The notes: generated from the letters alone by a model not told the origin. DNA of 8,597 nucleotides from Thermoleophilia bacterium (GCA_014534155.1 JACVSB010000057.1:1-8597); one strand, 5' to 3'. Numbered from the stretch's first letter, positions 1 through 6,184 are shown. Program-made: numbers and translations.

Positions 1-128
1 AGCCCGTCGGCGTCCATCGAGATGAACGCCTCGTGCGCGCTCTCGAGCACCCGCGCGAGCCGGTCTTCGCCGCTCCTCGTGCTCGGGGGAGGCTCCGCCT
101 CCGACCCCGTTCCGTACCCGGCCTGCAT
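1..128 (-). CDS. 5' end of a PAS-domain (sensor/signalling) protein, cut by the window edge
   Basis: Reading the minus strand from an ATG at 128-126 gives 42 codons open to the window edge. After a Pro/Ser/Glu-rich, probably disordered leader of about 24 residues comes RLARVLESAHEAFISMDADG. This is the typical opening of a PAS domain: an amphipathic helix, then the first beta strand with the 'DADG' turn, as found in actinobacterial sensor kinases, diguanylate cyclases and PP2C phosphatases. The output domain lies outside the window, so the protein class cannot be named. A GGGGG run directly before the ATG is a weak ribosome site. TATCGT (minus strand, 145-140) fits a TANNNT -10 box, but I see no matching -35. 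The gene is divergent from gltX, with 101 bp between the starts. PAS identity rests on about 18 residues. Confidence 0.6.
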   Translation of the reverse strand, partial: MQAGYGTGSEAEPPPSTRSGEDRLARVLESAHEAFISMDADG

Positions 129-229
129 CCCCCGGGCCGACGATAGCGGTCCGGGCGCTGCGGGCACCGGGCGCGAGCCCCCGCAAGAATGGGTGTGTGA
201 GCCGCGCGCCCCGTCTCTCGCCGTAAGCC

Positions 230-1270
230 GTGGTCCGCGTCCGCTTCGCGCCCAGCCCGACGGGGTCGCTCCACCTCGGCAGCGCGTTGACGGCGGTCGC
301 CAACCGCCGCTTCGCCGACGAGCGCGGGGGCGTCCTCCTCCTGCGGATCGACGACACGGACCCTGCGCGCTCGCGGGAAGGGGCGGAGTACGCGATCCTG
401 CGCGACCTCCGCTGGCTCGGCTTCGTCTGGGAGGAGGGCCCGCTGCGCCAGAGCTCGCGGCGCGAGATCTACCGACGCGCCGGCGAGCAGCTCGTCGCGT
501 CCGGCCGCGCCTACCGGGACGCCGAGGGGGCGGTCCGCTTCCTTGACGAGCACCGTCCGACGCTGCTTCGGCCCGATGGGTCGCCCACGTACCACCTCGC
601 CTCGGTCGTCGACGATGCGGACCTCGCCGTCACGCACGTCATCCGGGGGAAGGACCACCTCGCCAACACGCCGCTGCACGCGGCGCTGGCCCGCGCGCTG
701 GGAGCGGAGCCGCCGGAGTACCTCCACCACGGGCTCCTCTTGGGCGCCGACGGCCGGAAGCTCTCGAAGCGCCACGGCGCCGTCGCGCTGGCCGACCTGT
801 GCAAGCGTGGCATCCCGGCGGCCGCGGTCCGCCGGTACCTCGAGGAGCTCGGGCTCCCCCGCGGCGACGTCCGTTTCGACGAGGACCGCCTGGCGCGGCT
901 CGCGGTCGAGGCGATCGCGCAGCTCTCGGATGCCGAGCTTGCGCACGCGGCCGGCGTTCCGGTCGCCTACGCTCCGGCGCTTCGCGGCACGCGCACGCTC
1001 GTCGAGGCCCGAGACCTCGGGCGCTCGCTTCGCGTACGCCCCGACCCACCCGCTCTCGAACCCGCCGTTCTCGCGCGCGCCCGTGCGCTGCGCGAGCGCC
1101 TCGGGGAGCTGGACCCGGAGGCCGCGCGCGCGTTCGTGGACGACCTGCGCGCCGAAGGCGTCGACCTCCGCTCCGTGCGCCTTGCGCTCACCGGGCGAGA
1201 GCGCGGGCCCGAGCTCTGGACCGTGCTCGCCGCGCTTCCCCGCGCGGAGGCGCTTCGCCGCCTAGGGTGA
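230..1270 (+). CDS. gltX: Glutamate--tRNA ligase, shortened form
   Basis: Class I aminoacyl-tRNA synthetase that activates glutamate with ATP and charges tRNA-Glu in the cytoplasm. Visible marks: FAPSPTGSLHLGSA, with the HIGH signature as H15-L-G-S18; RIDDTD at about 40-45, where many GluRS have RIEDTD; the YHLASVVDD and THVIRGKDHLANTP blocks; and the KMSKS-type loop K177-L-S-K-R181. A helical C-terminal region follows (about 182-346), presumably for anticodon binding. At 346 residues it is much shorter than the usual 460-490. HIGH and KLSKR are only about 160 residues apart, against roughly 225-230 in canonical enzymes as I recall them; the Cys-containing segment normally found after 'GxAY' is missing. 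The GTG at 230 is forced, because an in-frame TAA lies two codons upstream. No ribosome site is seen. cysS follows after 4 nt. A GluQ-type (YadB) enzyme is less likely because a C-terminal domain remains. Confidence 0.87.
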   Translation: MVRVRFAPSPTGSLHLGSALTAVANRRFADERGGVLLLRIDDTDPARSREGAEYAILRDLRWLGFVWEEGPLRQSSRREIYRRAGEQLVASGRAYRDAEGAVRFLDEHRPTLLRPDGSPTYHLASVVDDADLAVTHVIRGKDHLANTPLHAALARALGAEPPEYLHHGLLLGADGRKLSKRHGAVALADLCKRGIPAAAVRRYLEELGLPRGDVRFDEDRLARLAVEAIAQLSDAELAHAAGVPVAYAPALRGTRTLVEARDLGRSLRVRPDPPALEPAVLARARALRERLGELDPEAARAFVDDLRAEGVDLRSVRLALTGRERGPELWTVLAALPRAEALRRLG

Positions 1271-1274
1271 CCCC

Positions 1275-2561
1275 GTGCTCCTCTACAACTCGCTTACGCG
1301 CCGCAAGGAAGAGCTGCCGGCGGCGCCCGGCCCTATCCGCATGTACGTCTGCGGGCCCACGGTCTACCAGCGGATCCACGTCGGAAACGCCCGGCCGTAC
1401 GTCGTCTACCTGTGGCTGAAGCGGTGGCTGGCAGGGCGCGGTTACGACGTGAAGCTCGTCGAGAACGTGACCGACGTGAACGACAAGATCTACGACGCCG
1501 CGGCCCGGGAGGGGATCGCGAGCGCCGAGCTCGCGCGGCGCGGGATCAGCTGGTATGTCGAGGACACGGACGCTCTCGGCCTTGGCCGCCCGGACGTCGA
1601 GCCGCTCGCGACCGAGACCATTCCGGAGATCATCGGGCTGATCCGCGAGCTCCTCGCCCGCGGGGTCGCCTACGAGTCAGCGGGCGACGTCTACTTTCGC
1701 GTCTCGGCCTTCCCGTCCTACGGAGCGCTCTCGCGCGCGAACCCCGACGAGATGCGCTCACAGGAGCCGAGCGCCCTCAAGGAGGACCCGCGCGACTTCG
1801 CCCTCTGGAAGGCGGCCAAGCCGCACGAGGACACCTCGTGGGAGTCCCCGTGGGGACGCGGCCGGCCCGGCTGGCACATCGAGTGCTCCGCCATGGCCGA
1901 GAAGCACCTGGGGCCGCAGTTCGAGATCCACGGCGGCGGGCTCGACCTGCGCTTCCCTCACCACGAGAACGAGCTCGCGCAGTCACGCGGCGCGGGACGG
2001 CCGTTTGCGGATACGTGGGCCTACGTGGGGCTCGTCGAGCTGGCCGCCGAGAAGATGTCGAAGTCGGCCGGGAACATGATCTCGCTCAAGGACGCGCTCG
2101 CCCGCTGGGGTCGGGAGGCGCTCCTCGTCTTCTTCGCGGGAGCGCACTACCGCAGCCCACTCGAGTTCTCCGACGAGGCGATGGAGGGGGCCGCGGTTCA
2201 GGCGGCGGAGTTCCGGTCAGCCTTCCGCGTCGTGAACCGGCGGCGCACCGGCGCCTCGTGGGAGGAGTTCGAGGCTGCGCTCGAGGACGACTTCAACACC
2301 CCGGCCGCGCTCGCGATCCTGCACGAGTGGCGCGCTGCCGGGCGGCGCGAGGAGCTCGCCCGCGGTCTTGCCGTCTTCGGCCTCGGCATCGCCCCTGCCG
2401 ACGACGCGCCCGCGGACGTGCGGGAGCTGGCCGAGGCGCGCCGCTCGGCGCGCGAGAAGCGCGACTTCGCGGAGGCGGACCTCCTGCGCGCCGCGATCGC
2501 GGATGCCGGCTGGGAGGTCCAGGACGTCCCCGACGGCTTCCGGCTCGTGCCTCGCACGTGA
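1275..2561 (+). CDS. cysS: Cysteine--tRNA ligase
   Basis: Class I synthetase that charges tRNA-Cys. The N-terminal block MYVCGPTVYQRIHVGNARPY carries the first zinc ligand C26 and the HIGH motif H35-V-G-N38. The other zinc ligands fit C204 (WHIECS) and H229/E233 (HHENE), aligning with C28, C209, H234 and E238 of the E. coli enzyme as recalled. The KMSKS loop is K260-M-S-K-S264. The C-terminus (about 393-428) has the CysRS anticodon-binding pattern: an AR..AR..RDFAEAD helix pair, then GWEVQDVPDGFR. This tail separates it from the mycothiol enzyme MshC, a CysRS paralogue lacking such an end. Length is 428 residues against about 461 in E. coli, with the loss mainly in the DALR helical region after EDDFNTP. 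GTG start; AGGGTGA just upstream is a weak ribosome site overlapping the gltX stop. The stop overlaps rlmB by 4 nt (GTGA), implying co-translation. Confidence 0.95.
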   Translation: MLLYNSLTRRKEELPAAPGPIRMYVCGPTVYQRIHVGNARPYVVYLWLKRWLAGRGYDVKLVENVTDVNDKIYDAAAREGIASAELARRGISWYVEDTDALGLGRPDVEPLATETIPEIIGLIRELLARGVAYESAGDVYFRVSAFPSYGALSRANPDEMRSQEPSALKEDPRDFALWKAAKPHEDTSWESPWGRGRPGWHIECSAMAEKHLGPQFEIHGGGLDLRFPHHENELAQSRGAGRPFADTWAYVGLVELAAEKMSKSAGNMISLKDALARWGREALLVFFAGAHYRSPLEFSDEAMEGAAVQAAEFRSAFRVVNRRRTGASWEEFEAALEDDFNTPAALAILHEWRAAGRREELARGLAVFGLGIAPADDAPADVRELAEARRSAREKRDFAEADLLRAAIADAGWEVQDVPDGFRLVPRT

Positions 2562-3268
2562 GGCGCGAGCTCGTCTACGGGCGCCGGCCTGTCCGCGAGC
2601 TCCTGCGGGCAGGACGGCGGGAGGTCCTCGAGCTCGACGCGAGCGAGCGGGCACTCGCCGCCGAGGCGTGGCTTCGAGAGGCTCGCGGCATCCGCGTCCA
2701 CATGCGACCGGAATCGGCGCTCACCGCGGCAGCGGGCACGCGCGACCACCAGGGCGTGGTCGCCTTCTGCGAGCCGTACCGGTACGCGGACGCCTACGAG
2801 CTGGCTGCCGCCCCGAGGCCGCTCCTCGCGTGTCTCGACCAGGTGACCGACCCTCACAACCTCGGTGCGGTCTGCCGGAGCGCCGAGGGCGCCGGCGCGA
2901 CCGGCGTCGTCCTCCCCGAGCGAAGCTCGGCGCGCGTCACTCCGGCTGTCTCCCGCGCCTCGGCCGGGGCCGTCGAGCACCTCCCCGTCGCGGTCGTCGT
3001 CAACCTCGGGCGCTACCTGGCAGAGACGAAGTCGGGAGATCTGTGGGCGTGGGCGGCCGAGCGAGACGCTCGCACTCCTGTCTGGTCGGCGGATTTCACG
3101 ATCGGGACGTTCCTCGTCTTCGGCTCGGAAGGGCGGGGAATCCGGCCCGGGGTTCGTCGAGCGTGCGACGACGGATTCGCAATCCCGCTCGCGGGATCGG
3201 TCGAGTCGCTGAACGTGAGCGTCGCGGCCGGGATCGCCCTCTTCGAGGCCGCCCGCCAGCGCGTCTAG
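2558..3268 (+). CDS. rlmB: 23S rRNA 2'-O-ribose methyltransferase, TrmH/SpoU family (RlmB type)
   Basis: SAM-dependent enzyme of the knotted SPOUT fold; RlmB methylates the ribose of G2251 in the 23S rRNA P loop. The protein of 236 residues opens with RRELVYGRRPVRELL, the usual N-terminal substrate-binding domain (YGxxxVxxxL). All three SpoU motifs are present: motif 1 DPHNLGAVCRSAEGAGA with N101; motif 2 LVFGSEGRGI with E191; motif 3 IPLAGSVESLNVSVAAGIAL with N219, which forms the knot. The reading frame is open far upstream inside cysS, but GTG 2558 is the sensible start because the family's N-terminal motif begins there and it makes a GTGA overlap with the cysS stop. The nuclease gene follows after 3 nt. 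The gene sits between cysS and yacP as in Bacillus. The exact target nucleotide is assigned from family and context; close relatives such as TrmH or TsnR are less likely. Confidence 0.92.
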   Translation: MRRELVYGRRPVRELLRAGRREVLELDASERALAAEAWLREARGIRVHMRPESALTAAAGTRDHQGVVAFCEPYRYADAYELAAAPRPLLACLDQVTDPHNLGAVCRSAEGAGATGVVLPERSSARVTPAVSRASAGAVEHLPVAVVVNLGRYLAETKSGDLWAWAAERDARTPVWSADFTIGTFLVFGSEGRGIRPGVRRACDDGFAIPLAGSVESLNVSVAAGIALFEAARQRV

Positions 3269-3271
3269 CCC

Positions 3272-3712
3272 GTGGTCGAGCCGACGCTCTACCTCTTCGA
3301 CGGATGGAACCTCCTGAACGCGGGATCGTTCGGGGCGCCGGAAGAGCTCGTGGACCGCCTCGCGAGCTTCGTCGCGCTCCGGGGCGCCCGCGGGGTCGTC
3401 GTCTTCGACGGTGCCGGGCGCGACGAGGTGCGCGGGTCGCTCTCCGTCCGCTACGCGCGCAACGCCGACGACGTGCTCGAGCGCCTGGCGGCGAGTCACC
3501 GCGCGGCCGAGCGTGTGTGCCTCGTCTCGTCGGACGAGGAGATTCGCACGACCGCGGGGCAGGAGGTGACCAGGCGCGCGTCGAAGGACTTCGCGGCGGA
3601 GCTCTCCGGCTCGTCGGCCGTCCCCGCGGCGCCGTTCCGGTCGCGCGTCGAGGATTCGCTCGACGCCGAGACGCGCGAGCGGCTCGAGCGCTGGCGCCGT
3701 GGGGGCGCTTGA
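3272..3712 (+). CDS. YacP/Rae1-like NYN-domain ribonuclease
   Basis: A 146-residue single-domain protein of the NYN (PIN-like) nuclease fold. Candidate metal-binding acidic residues lie at the expected places: D10 in YLFDGWNLLN (the DGxN signature), D46 in VVVFDGAG, D66/D67 in RNADDVLERL, and D88 in LVSSDEEIR, ending with a VTRRASKDFAAEL helix. In B. subtilis the homologue Rae1 (YacP) is a ribosome-associated endonuclease that cleaves certain mRNAs in the ribosomal A site. That activity is known for the family and not shown here. This copy is somewhat shorter than the roughly 170 residues of Bacillus Rae1. The GTG start has no ribosome site and lies 3 nt after the rlmB stop, so translation probably depends on rlmB. 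Position between rlmB and sigH is the same as in Bacillus, which supports the assignment. The stop codon lies inside the -35 box proposed for sigH. Confidence 0.85.
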   Translation: MVEPTLYLFDGWNLLNAGSFGAPEELVDRLASFVALRGARGVVVFDGAGRDEVRGSLSVRYARNADDVLERLAASHRAAERVCLVSSDEEIRTTAGQEVTRRASKDFAAELSGSSAVPAAPFRSRVEDSLDAETRERLERWRRGGA

Positions 3713-3737
3713 TTTTTCCACAGGCCCTTGCTACGGT
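3709..3737 (+). promoter_or_regulatory. Candidate housekeeping-type promoter for sigH
   Basis: TTGATT (3709-3714) and TACGGT (3732-3737) are separated by exactly 17 nt. The first matches four of six positions of TTGACA; the second fits the actinobacterial TANNNT pattern. Transcription would begin near 3744, leaving a leader of about 72 nt before the sigH ATG. The -35 overlaps the stop codon of the nuclease gene. The call rests on motif match and spacing only. Confidence 0.5.
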
Positions 3738-3749
3738 CCCTTCACCTTC

Positions 3750-3798
3750 AACCTGAGGGTTAGGGTTTCCCGCTGCGCGGACGAACCCTTTCCTTCCG
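3750..3798 (+). promoter_or_regulatory. Structured 5' leader of sigH with tandem AGGGTT
   Basis: Two adjacent AGGGTT copies (3756-3761 and 3762-3767) lie in the leader. The second can pair with AACCCT (3784-3789), closing an inner stem CCGC/GCGG (3770-3773 with 3777-3780, loop TGC). A small AACC/GGTT hairpin (3750-3753 with 3758-3761) sits just before it. Because the first AGGGTT copy could also pair with 3784-3789, alternative folds are possible. Further downstream TTCCG (3794-3798) can pair with CGGAG (3805-3809), covering most of the ribosome site. The pairings are visible in the sequence; a regulatory role is inference, and I recognise no known riboswitch or thermosensor family. Confidence 0.35.
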
Positions 3799-3805
3799 CC
3801 ACCAC

Positions 3806-3811
3806 GGAGGA
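3806..3811 (+). promoter_or_regulatory. Shine-Dalgarno of sigH (GGAGGA)
   Basis: GGAGGA lies 4 nt before the ATG at 3816 and is the only strong ribosome binding site in the window. It decides the sigH start: the same frame is open back to a GTG at 3699, but those extra codons overlap the nuclease gene and the proposed promoter and resemble nothing in the sigma family. Confidence 0.8.
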
Positions 3812-3815
3812 AGCG

Positions 3816-4478
3816 ATGCCGCGTCCGCAGCAGGTCACCGCTCGCTCGCCCGACCGGCTTCAGCGAGAGGCAGACGACGTCCGCCTCGTCATCCGCGCCC
3901 GGAACGGCGACCAGGCGGCGCTCGAGGGGCTGATCCGTCGCTACACCGGCTTCGTCCGCCTCAAGGCCGCCTCGTACTTCATCGCCGGCGGCGACGCGGA
4001 CGATCTCATCCAGGAGGGCCTGATCGGGCTCTACAAGGCGGTTCGGGACTTCCGCGCCGACAAGGAGACGTCGTTTCGCAGCTTCGCGGAGCTCTGCATC
4101 ACGCGGCAGATCATCACGGCGATCAAGGCGGCCACGCGCTTCAAGCACCAGCCGCTGAACGGCTACGTCTCGTTCAGCCAGACACCGGCCGGGCAGGAGG
4201 ACGGGGACTCCACGATCGGCGACGCCCTGCCCGGGCCGGGGGTCGACGACCCCGCGATCTGCGTCATCTCGACGCAGGAGCTGCAGACGCTCGTCTTCAC
4301 GCTCGGCACCGGGCTCTCGCGGCTCGAGGCCGACGCGCTGCGCCTGTACATGGAGGGTCTCTCGTATGAGCAGATGGCCCTCGAGCTGGGGTGTGACACG
4401 AAGACGATCGACAATGCCCTCCAGCGAGTGAAGCGGAAGGTCCTGACGCACCAGCAGGAGCGGCAGGTCCTGCTCTGA
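3816..4478 (+). CDS. sigH: RNA polymerase sigma factor SigH (Spo0H type)
   Basis: A 220-residue sigma-70 family factor, close in length to B. subtilis SigH (218). Similarity to Spo0H runs along the whole protein: SYFIAGGDADDLIQEGLIGLYKAVRDF (region 2.1-2.2, about 53-79), then a nearly identical FAELCITRQIITAIKAATR (region 2.3-2.4, 90-108), KHQPLNGYVSF, and region 4.2 LSYEQMALEL...KTIDNALQRVKRK (about 182-208) with the helix-turn-helix. In Bacillus this factor directs transition-state, competence and early sporulation genes. What it controls here is unknown; nothing in the window indicates sporulation. It directs RNA polymerase to alternative promoters. Start ATG is fixed by GGAGGA. It follows the nuclease gene by 103 nt with its own candidate promoter and a folded leader, so it can be controlled apart from the upstream genes. 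No anti-sigma gene is adjacent. Confidence 0.94.
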   Translation: MPRPQQVTARSPDRLQREADDVRLVIRARNGDQAALEGLIRRYTGFVRLKAASYFIAGGDADDLIQEGLIGLYKAVRDFRADKETSFRSFAELCITRQIITAIKAATRFKHQPLNGYVSFSQTPAGQEDGDSTIGDALPGPGVDDPAICVISTQELQTLVFTLGTGLSRLEADALRLYMEGLSYEQMALELGCDTKTIDNALQRVKRKVLTHQQERQVLL

Positions 4479-4521
4479 GGGAGCGGGCCTCGGACCACCC
4501 CGCGGTACGATTGGGGCACCG

Positions 4522-4594
4522 GCCGGTGTAGCTCAACTGGTAGAGCGGCGCTCTTGTAAGGCGACGGTTGGAGGTTCGAGTCCTCTCACCGGCT
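4522..4594 (+). tRNA. tRNA-Thr, anticodon UGU
   Basis: A full cloverleaf can be drawn. The acceptor stem GCCGGTG (4522-4528) pairs perfectly with CACCGGC (4587-4593). D stem GCTC/GAGC (4531-4534, 4543-4546) has a GG-containing loop. The anticodon stem (4548-4552 with 4560-4564) has a G/A mismatch at its top pair and a U-G pair at the loop; the loop CTTGTAA puts TGT at positions 34-36 and A at 37. T stem GGAGG/CCTCT has loop TTCGAGT (4575-4581). Anticodon UGU reads threonine ACA, and other ACN codons by wobble. Discriminator base is U4594 and no CCA is encoded, so it would be added after transcription. The gene starts 43 nt after the sigH stop. TACGAT (4506-4511) could be a -10 box, but no -35 is visible, so cotranscription with sigH is possible. 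Confidence 0.95.
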
Positions 4595-4606
4595 TCCTCG
4601 CGGCCG

Positions 4607-4626
4607 GTGCCGCGGTTACCCGGCAC
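4607..4626 (+). terminator. Hairpin after tRNA-Thr, possible terminator or processing structure
   Basis: GTGCCG (4607-4612) pairs with CGGCAC (4621-4626), and inside it GG/CC (4614-4615 with 4619-4620) closes a TTA loop, giving eight G/C-rich pairs with one bulge. It lies 12 nt after the tRNA and 26 nt before the kinase start. There is no T run after it, so it is not a classic intrinsic terminator. U-tract-free hairpins have been proposed to end transcripts in actinobacteria. It could instead mark tRNA 3' processing. Confidence 0.3.
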
Positions 4627-4652
4627 GAACGTTGGGTATCCGATCTGCCTAG

Positions 4653-5933
4653 GTGACCCCTACCCAGGCCGGCGAGACGACGAGCACGGCCCGGCCGGCA
4701 CGCGCCGGCGCCTACGACGCGGCCGCCCTTCGGATCGCCGAGCGCGTGCGCTCCACGCTCGACCTAGACGACGTCCTCCAGTACACCGTCGACGAGCTCG
4801 GGCGGGCGACGGGCGCATCGCGCAGCGTCATCCAGCTGAAGCCGGGAGAGGAGGGCCGCTCGCTGCTCGTCGAGTGGCACCGGGGTGATACCCGGCCGCT
4901 GGGCGTGCAGCCGCCGACCGTGGTCGCGCGACGCGTCTTCGAGCTGCGCGCGCCGGTGGTGTTCGAGCACCGCGACCAGGCGCCCGCCGAGATCCGCTCC
5001 TACCTGGAGCACGCGGACTCCGTCTCCGTCGTCTCCCTCCCCGTGCGCTGGCAGGACGACGTCCTGGCCGCGGTAGGGCTACAAGACACGCGGCCGCGGC
5101 GGTGGCTCGACTCCGTGCTTCCGCTGCTCGAGCGCGTCGAAGGCCAGATCGCCGCCGCCCTCGCGCAGGCGGCGCTCTTCAAGCAGCAGCAGCAGGCGCT
5201 TGCGCGGATGCGCGAGCTCGATCGGATGCGTGACGAGCTCCTCGCAAACGTCTCGCACGAGCTCCGGACCCCGCTCGCCGGGATGATCGGCGCCATGAAG
5301 ACGCTCCGGCGCCGAGACGTCGCGCTCGCCGAGGGCGACCGCGAGCAGATGCTCGCAATCATGGAGGAGCAGGCCGAGCGCCTGTTCGAGCTGACTGAGG
5401 ACATCCTGGAGCTCTCGCGCTTCAGGCGAGGGAAAATCGAGCTCAGGCGGCGCGAGCTTCCGCTCTCGGAGGTCGTCGAGCGCGGGCGTCAAGCGATCGA
5501 TTCGGAGGGCCGCGAGATCGAGATCCGGGTCGAGGAGGACCCGCTCGTCTCCGTCGACCGAAACCGGGTCGTCCAGGTCTTCTCGAATCTCCTCCAGAAC
5601 GGGATCCGGCACGGCGACGGAGGCGTCACCGTGCGCTGCTTCCGCGAGGGCGGCGACGCCGTCGCGTGGGTGGGCGACGAGGGCAAGGGCGTCCGTCCGG
5701 AGTACGCGGACGAGATGTTCGCGCCGTTCAGCCATGCGAGCGGGCGCTCCGACTCGACGGGGCTCGGCCTCTCGATCGCCCGCGCCATCGTCGAGGCGCA
5801 CGGCGGCGCGCTCACCTACCTCGCGGCCGGCGCGGCGAACAGCCACCAGTTCGTCGTCCGGCTTCCCGCGAGGGGGGCTCGAGGCGGAATACGGGGGCCC
5901 ACGCAGGCGTTTTCCCCGGTGTGCGGACGATGA
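4653..5933 (+). CDS. Soluble GAF-domain sensor histidine kinase
   Basis: A 426-residue two-component kinase that would autophosphorylate a histidine in response to a signal and pass the phosphate to a response regulator. Order: a short disordered start, GAF sensor domain (about 25-170), a Q/E/R-rich coiled-coil linker (about 170-195), HisKA with LLANVSHELRTPLAGMIG (phospho-acceptor H202), and an HATPase_c domain. The latter has N box FSNLLQNGIRHG (N316), G1 DEGKG (D342), F box MFAPF, and G2 STGLGLSIARAIVEAHGG (GLGL 370-373). No transmembrane segment or signal peptide is seen, so it acts in the cytoplasm. The GAF ligand cannot be read from the sequence. An in-frame TAG directly precedes the GTG, so this is the first possible start; no ribosome site is seen. 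No response regulator is adjacent; the nearest is the receiver protein at 8205. The stop overlaps the next gene by 4 nt (ATGA). Confidence 0.92.
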   Translation: MTPTQAGETTSTARPARAGAYDAAALRIAERVRSTLDLDDVLQYTVDELGRATGASRSVIQLKPGEEGRSLLVEWHRGDTRPLGVQPPTVVARRVFELRAPVVFEHRDQAPAEIRSYLEHADSVSVVSLPVRWQDDVLAAVGLQDTRPRRWLDSVLPLLERVEGQIAAALAQAALFKQQQQALARMRELDRMRDELLANVSHELRTPLAGMIGAMKTLRRRDVALAEGDREQMLAIMEEQAERLFELTEDILELSRFRRGKIELRRRELPLSEVVERGRQAIDSEGREIEIRVEEDPLVSVDRNRVVQVFSNLLQNGIRHGDGGVTVRCFREGGDAVAWVGDEGKGVRPEYADEMFAPFSHASGRSDSTGLGLSIARAIVEAHGGALTYLAAGAANSHQFVVRLPARGARGGIRGPTQAFSPVCGR

Positions 5934-6184
5934 AGGAAATTCGTCGCGAGCTCGAACAGGCGTCGCGGCAGAGAAGCGAGCTCTGGGAAGCCCTCTCCGA
6001 GGGCTACGACGTGGAGAAGTCAGCGGAGGCGGCCCGGCTCACGGCGCGGATCGAAGAGCTCTGGACAGAGTCGCGAATCGCGCGCGCCCGCGCTGCGCAC
6101 GGCCCATCGAACGAAATCATCACGCGCGCCCGCGCCGAGGATCGCCTCGACCGCGAGGCTCGCCGCTGGCGCAGCGCCGCCTGA
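5930..6184 (+). CDS. Small charged helical protein coupled to the histidine kinase, unknown function
   Basis: An 84-residue protein that I do not recognise. It starts at an ATG overlapping the kinase stop (ATGA), the classic arrangement for translational coupling, and has no ribosome site of its own. About half its residues are Arg, Lys, Glu or Asp. Two stretches look strongly helical: MKEIRRELEQASRQRSELWE (1-20) and the segment from about 31 to 56 containing RLTARIEELW. After a HGPSNE break, a third basic helix ends the protein with RAEDRLDREARRWR. There is no membrane segment, cysteine or enzymatic motif. Codon pattern (strong G/C third positions) matches its neighbours, which supports real coding. 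The coupling suggests equimolar production with the kinase and perhaps a direct interaction, but that is inference. It lies in the same reading frame as the glycosyltransferase that follows after 36 nt. Confidence 0.7.
   Translation: MKEIRRELEQASRQRSELWEALSEGYDVEKSAEAARLTARIEELWTESRIARARAAHGPSNEIITRARAEDRLDREARRWRSAA

Noticed and set aside
1412..2557. Upstream extension of the rlmB frame through cysS, suggesting a 618-residue fusion
   Set aside because: The extension is an Arg-rich shadow of cysS. The RlmB N-terminal motif begins exactly at GTG 2558, which overlaps the cysS stop.
1275..2561. cysS as mshC (mycothiol ligase), a CysRS paralogue common in actinobacteria
   Set aside because: The C-terminal RDFAEAD...GWEVQDVPDGFR tail is the CysRS anticodon-binding end, and the neighbourhood (gltX, rlmB) fits a translation gene.
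2198..3721. Long minus-strand open frame (507 codons) opposite cysS, rlmB and the nuclease gene
   Set aside because: It has low-complexity Arg/Ala/Gly/Glu-rich sequence with no family resemblance and lies opposite three well-identified genes. Long antisense frames are expected at this GC content.
3699..3815. Earlier GTG start for sigH, adding 39 residues
   Set aside because: It would overlap the nuclease gene, lacks a ribosome site, and adds residues unlike any sigma factor. GGAGGA before ATG 3816 fits better and gives the usual length.
3096..4451. Long minus-strand open frame (451 codons) opposite the nuclease gene and sigH
   Set aside because: Composition is that of a shadow frame and it would run through the sigH promoter region. 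The plus strand carries a Spo0H homologue with a ribosome site.
4506..4511. TACGAT as a dedicated -10 box for tRNA-Thr
   Set aside because: No -35-like sequence lies 16-19 nt upstream, so it was mentioned only in the tRNA entry and not called as a promoter.
5163..5215. CAG/GCG-rich run in the kinase linker as a DNA repeat
   Set aside because: The run is short and explained by the Gln- and Ala-rich coiled coil it encodes.
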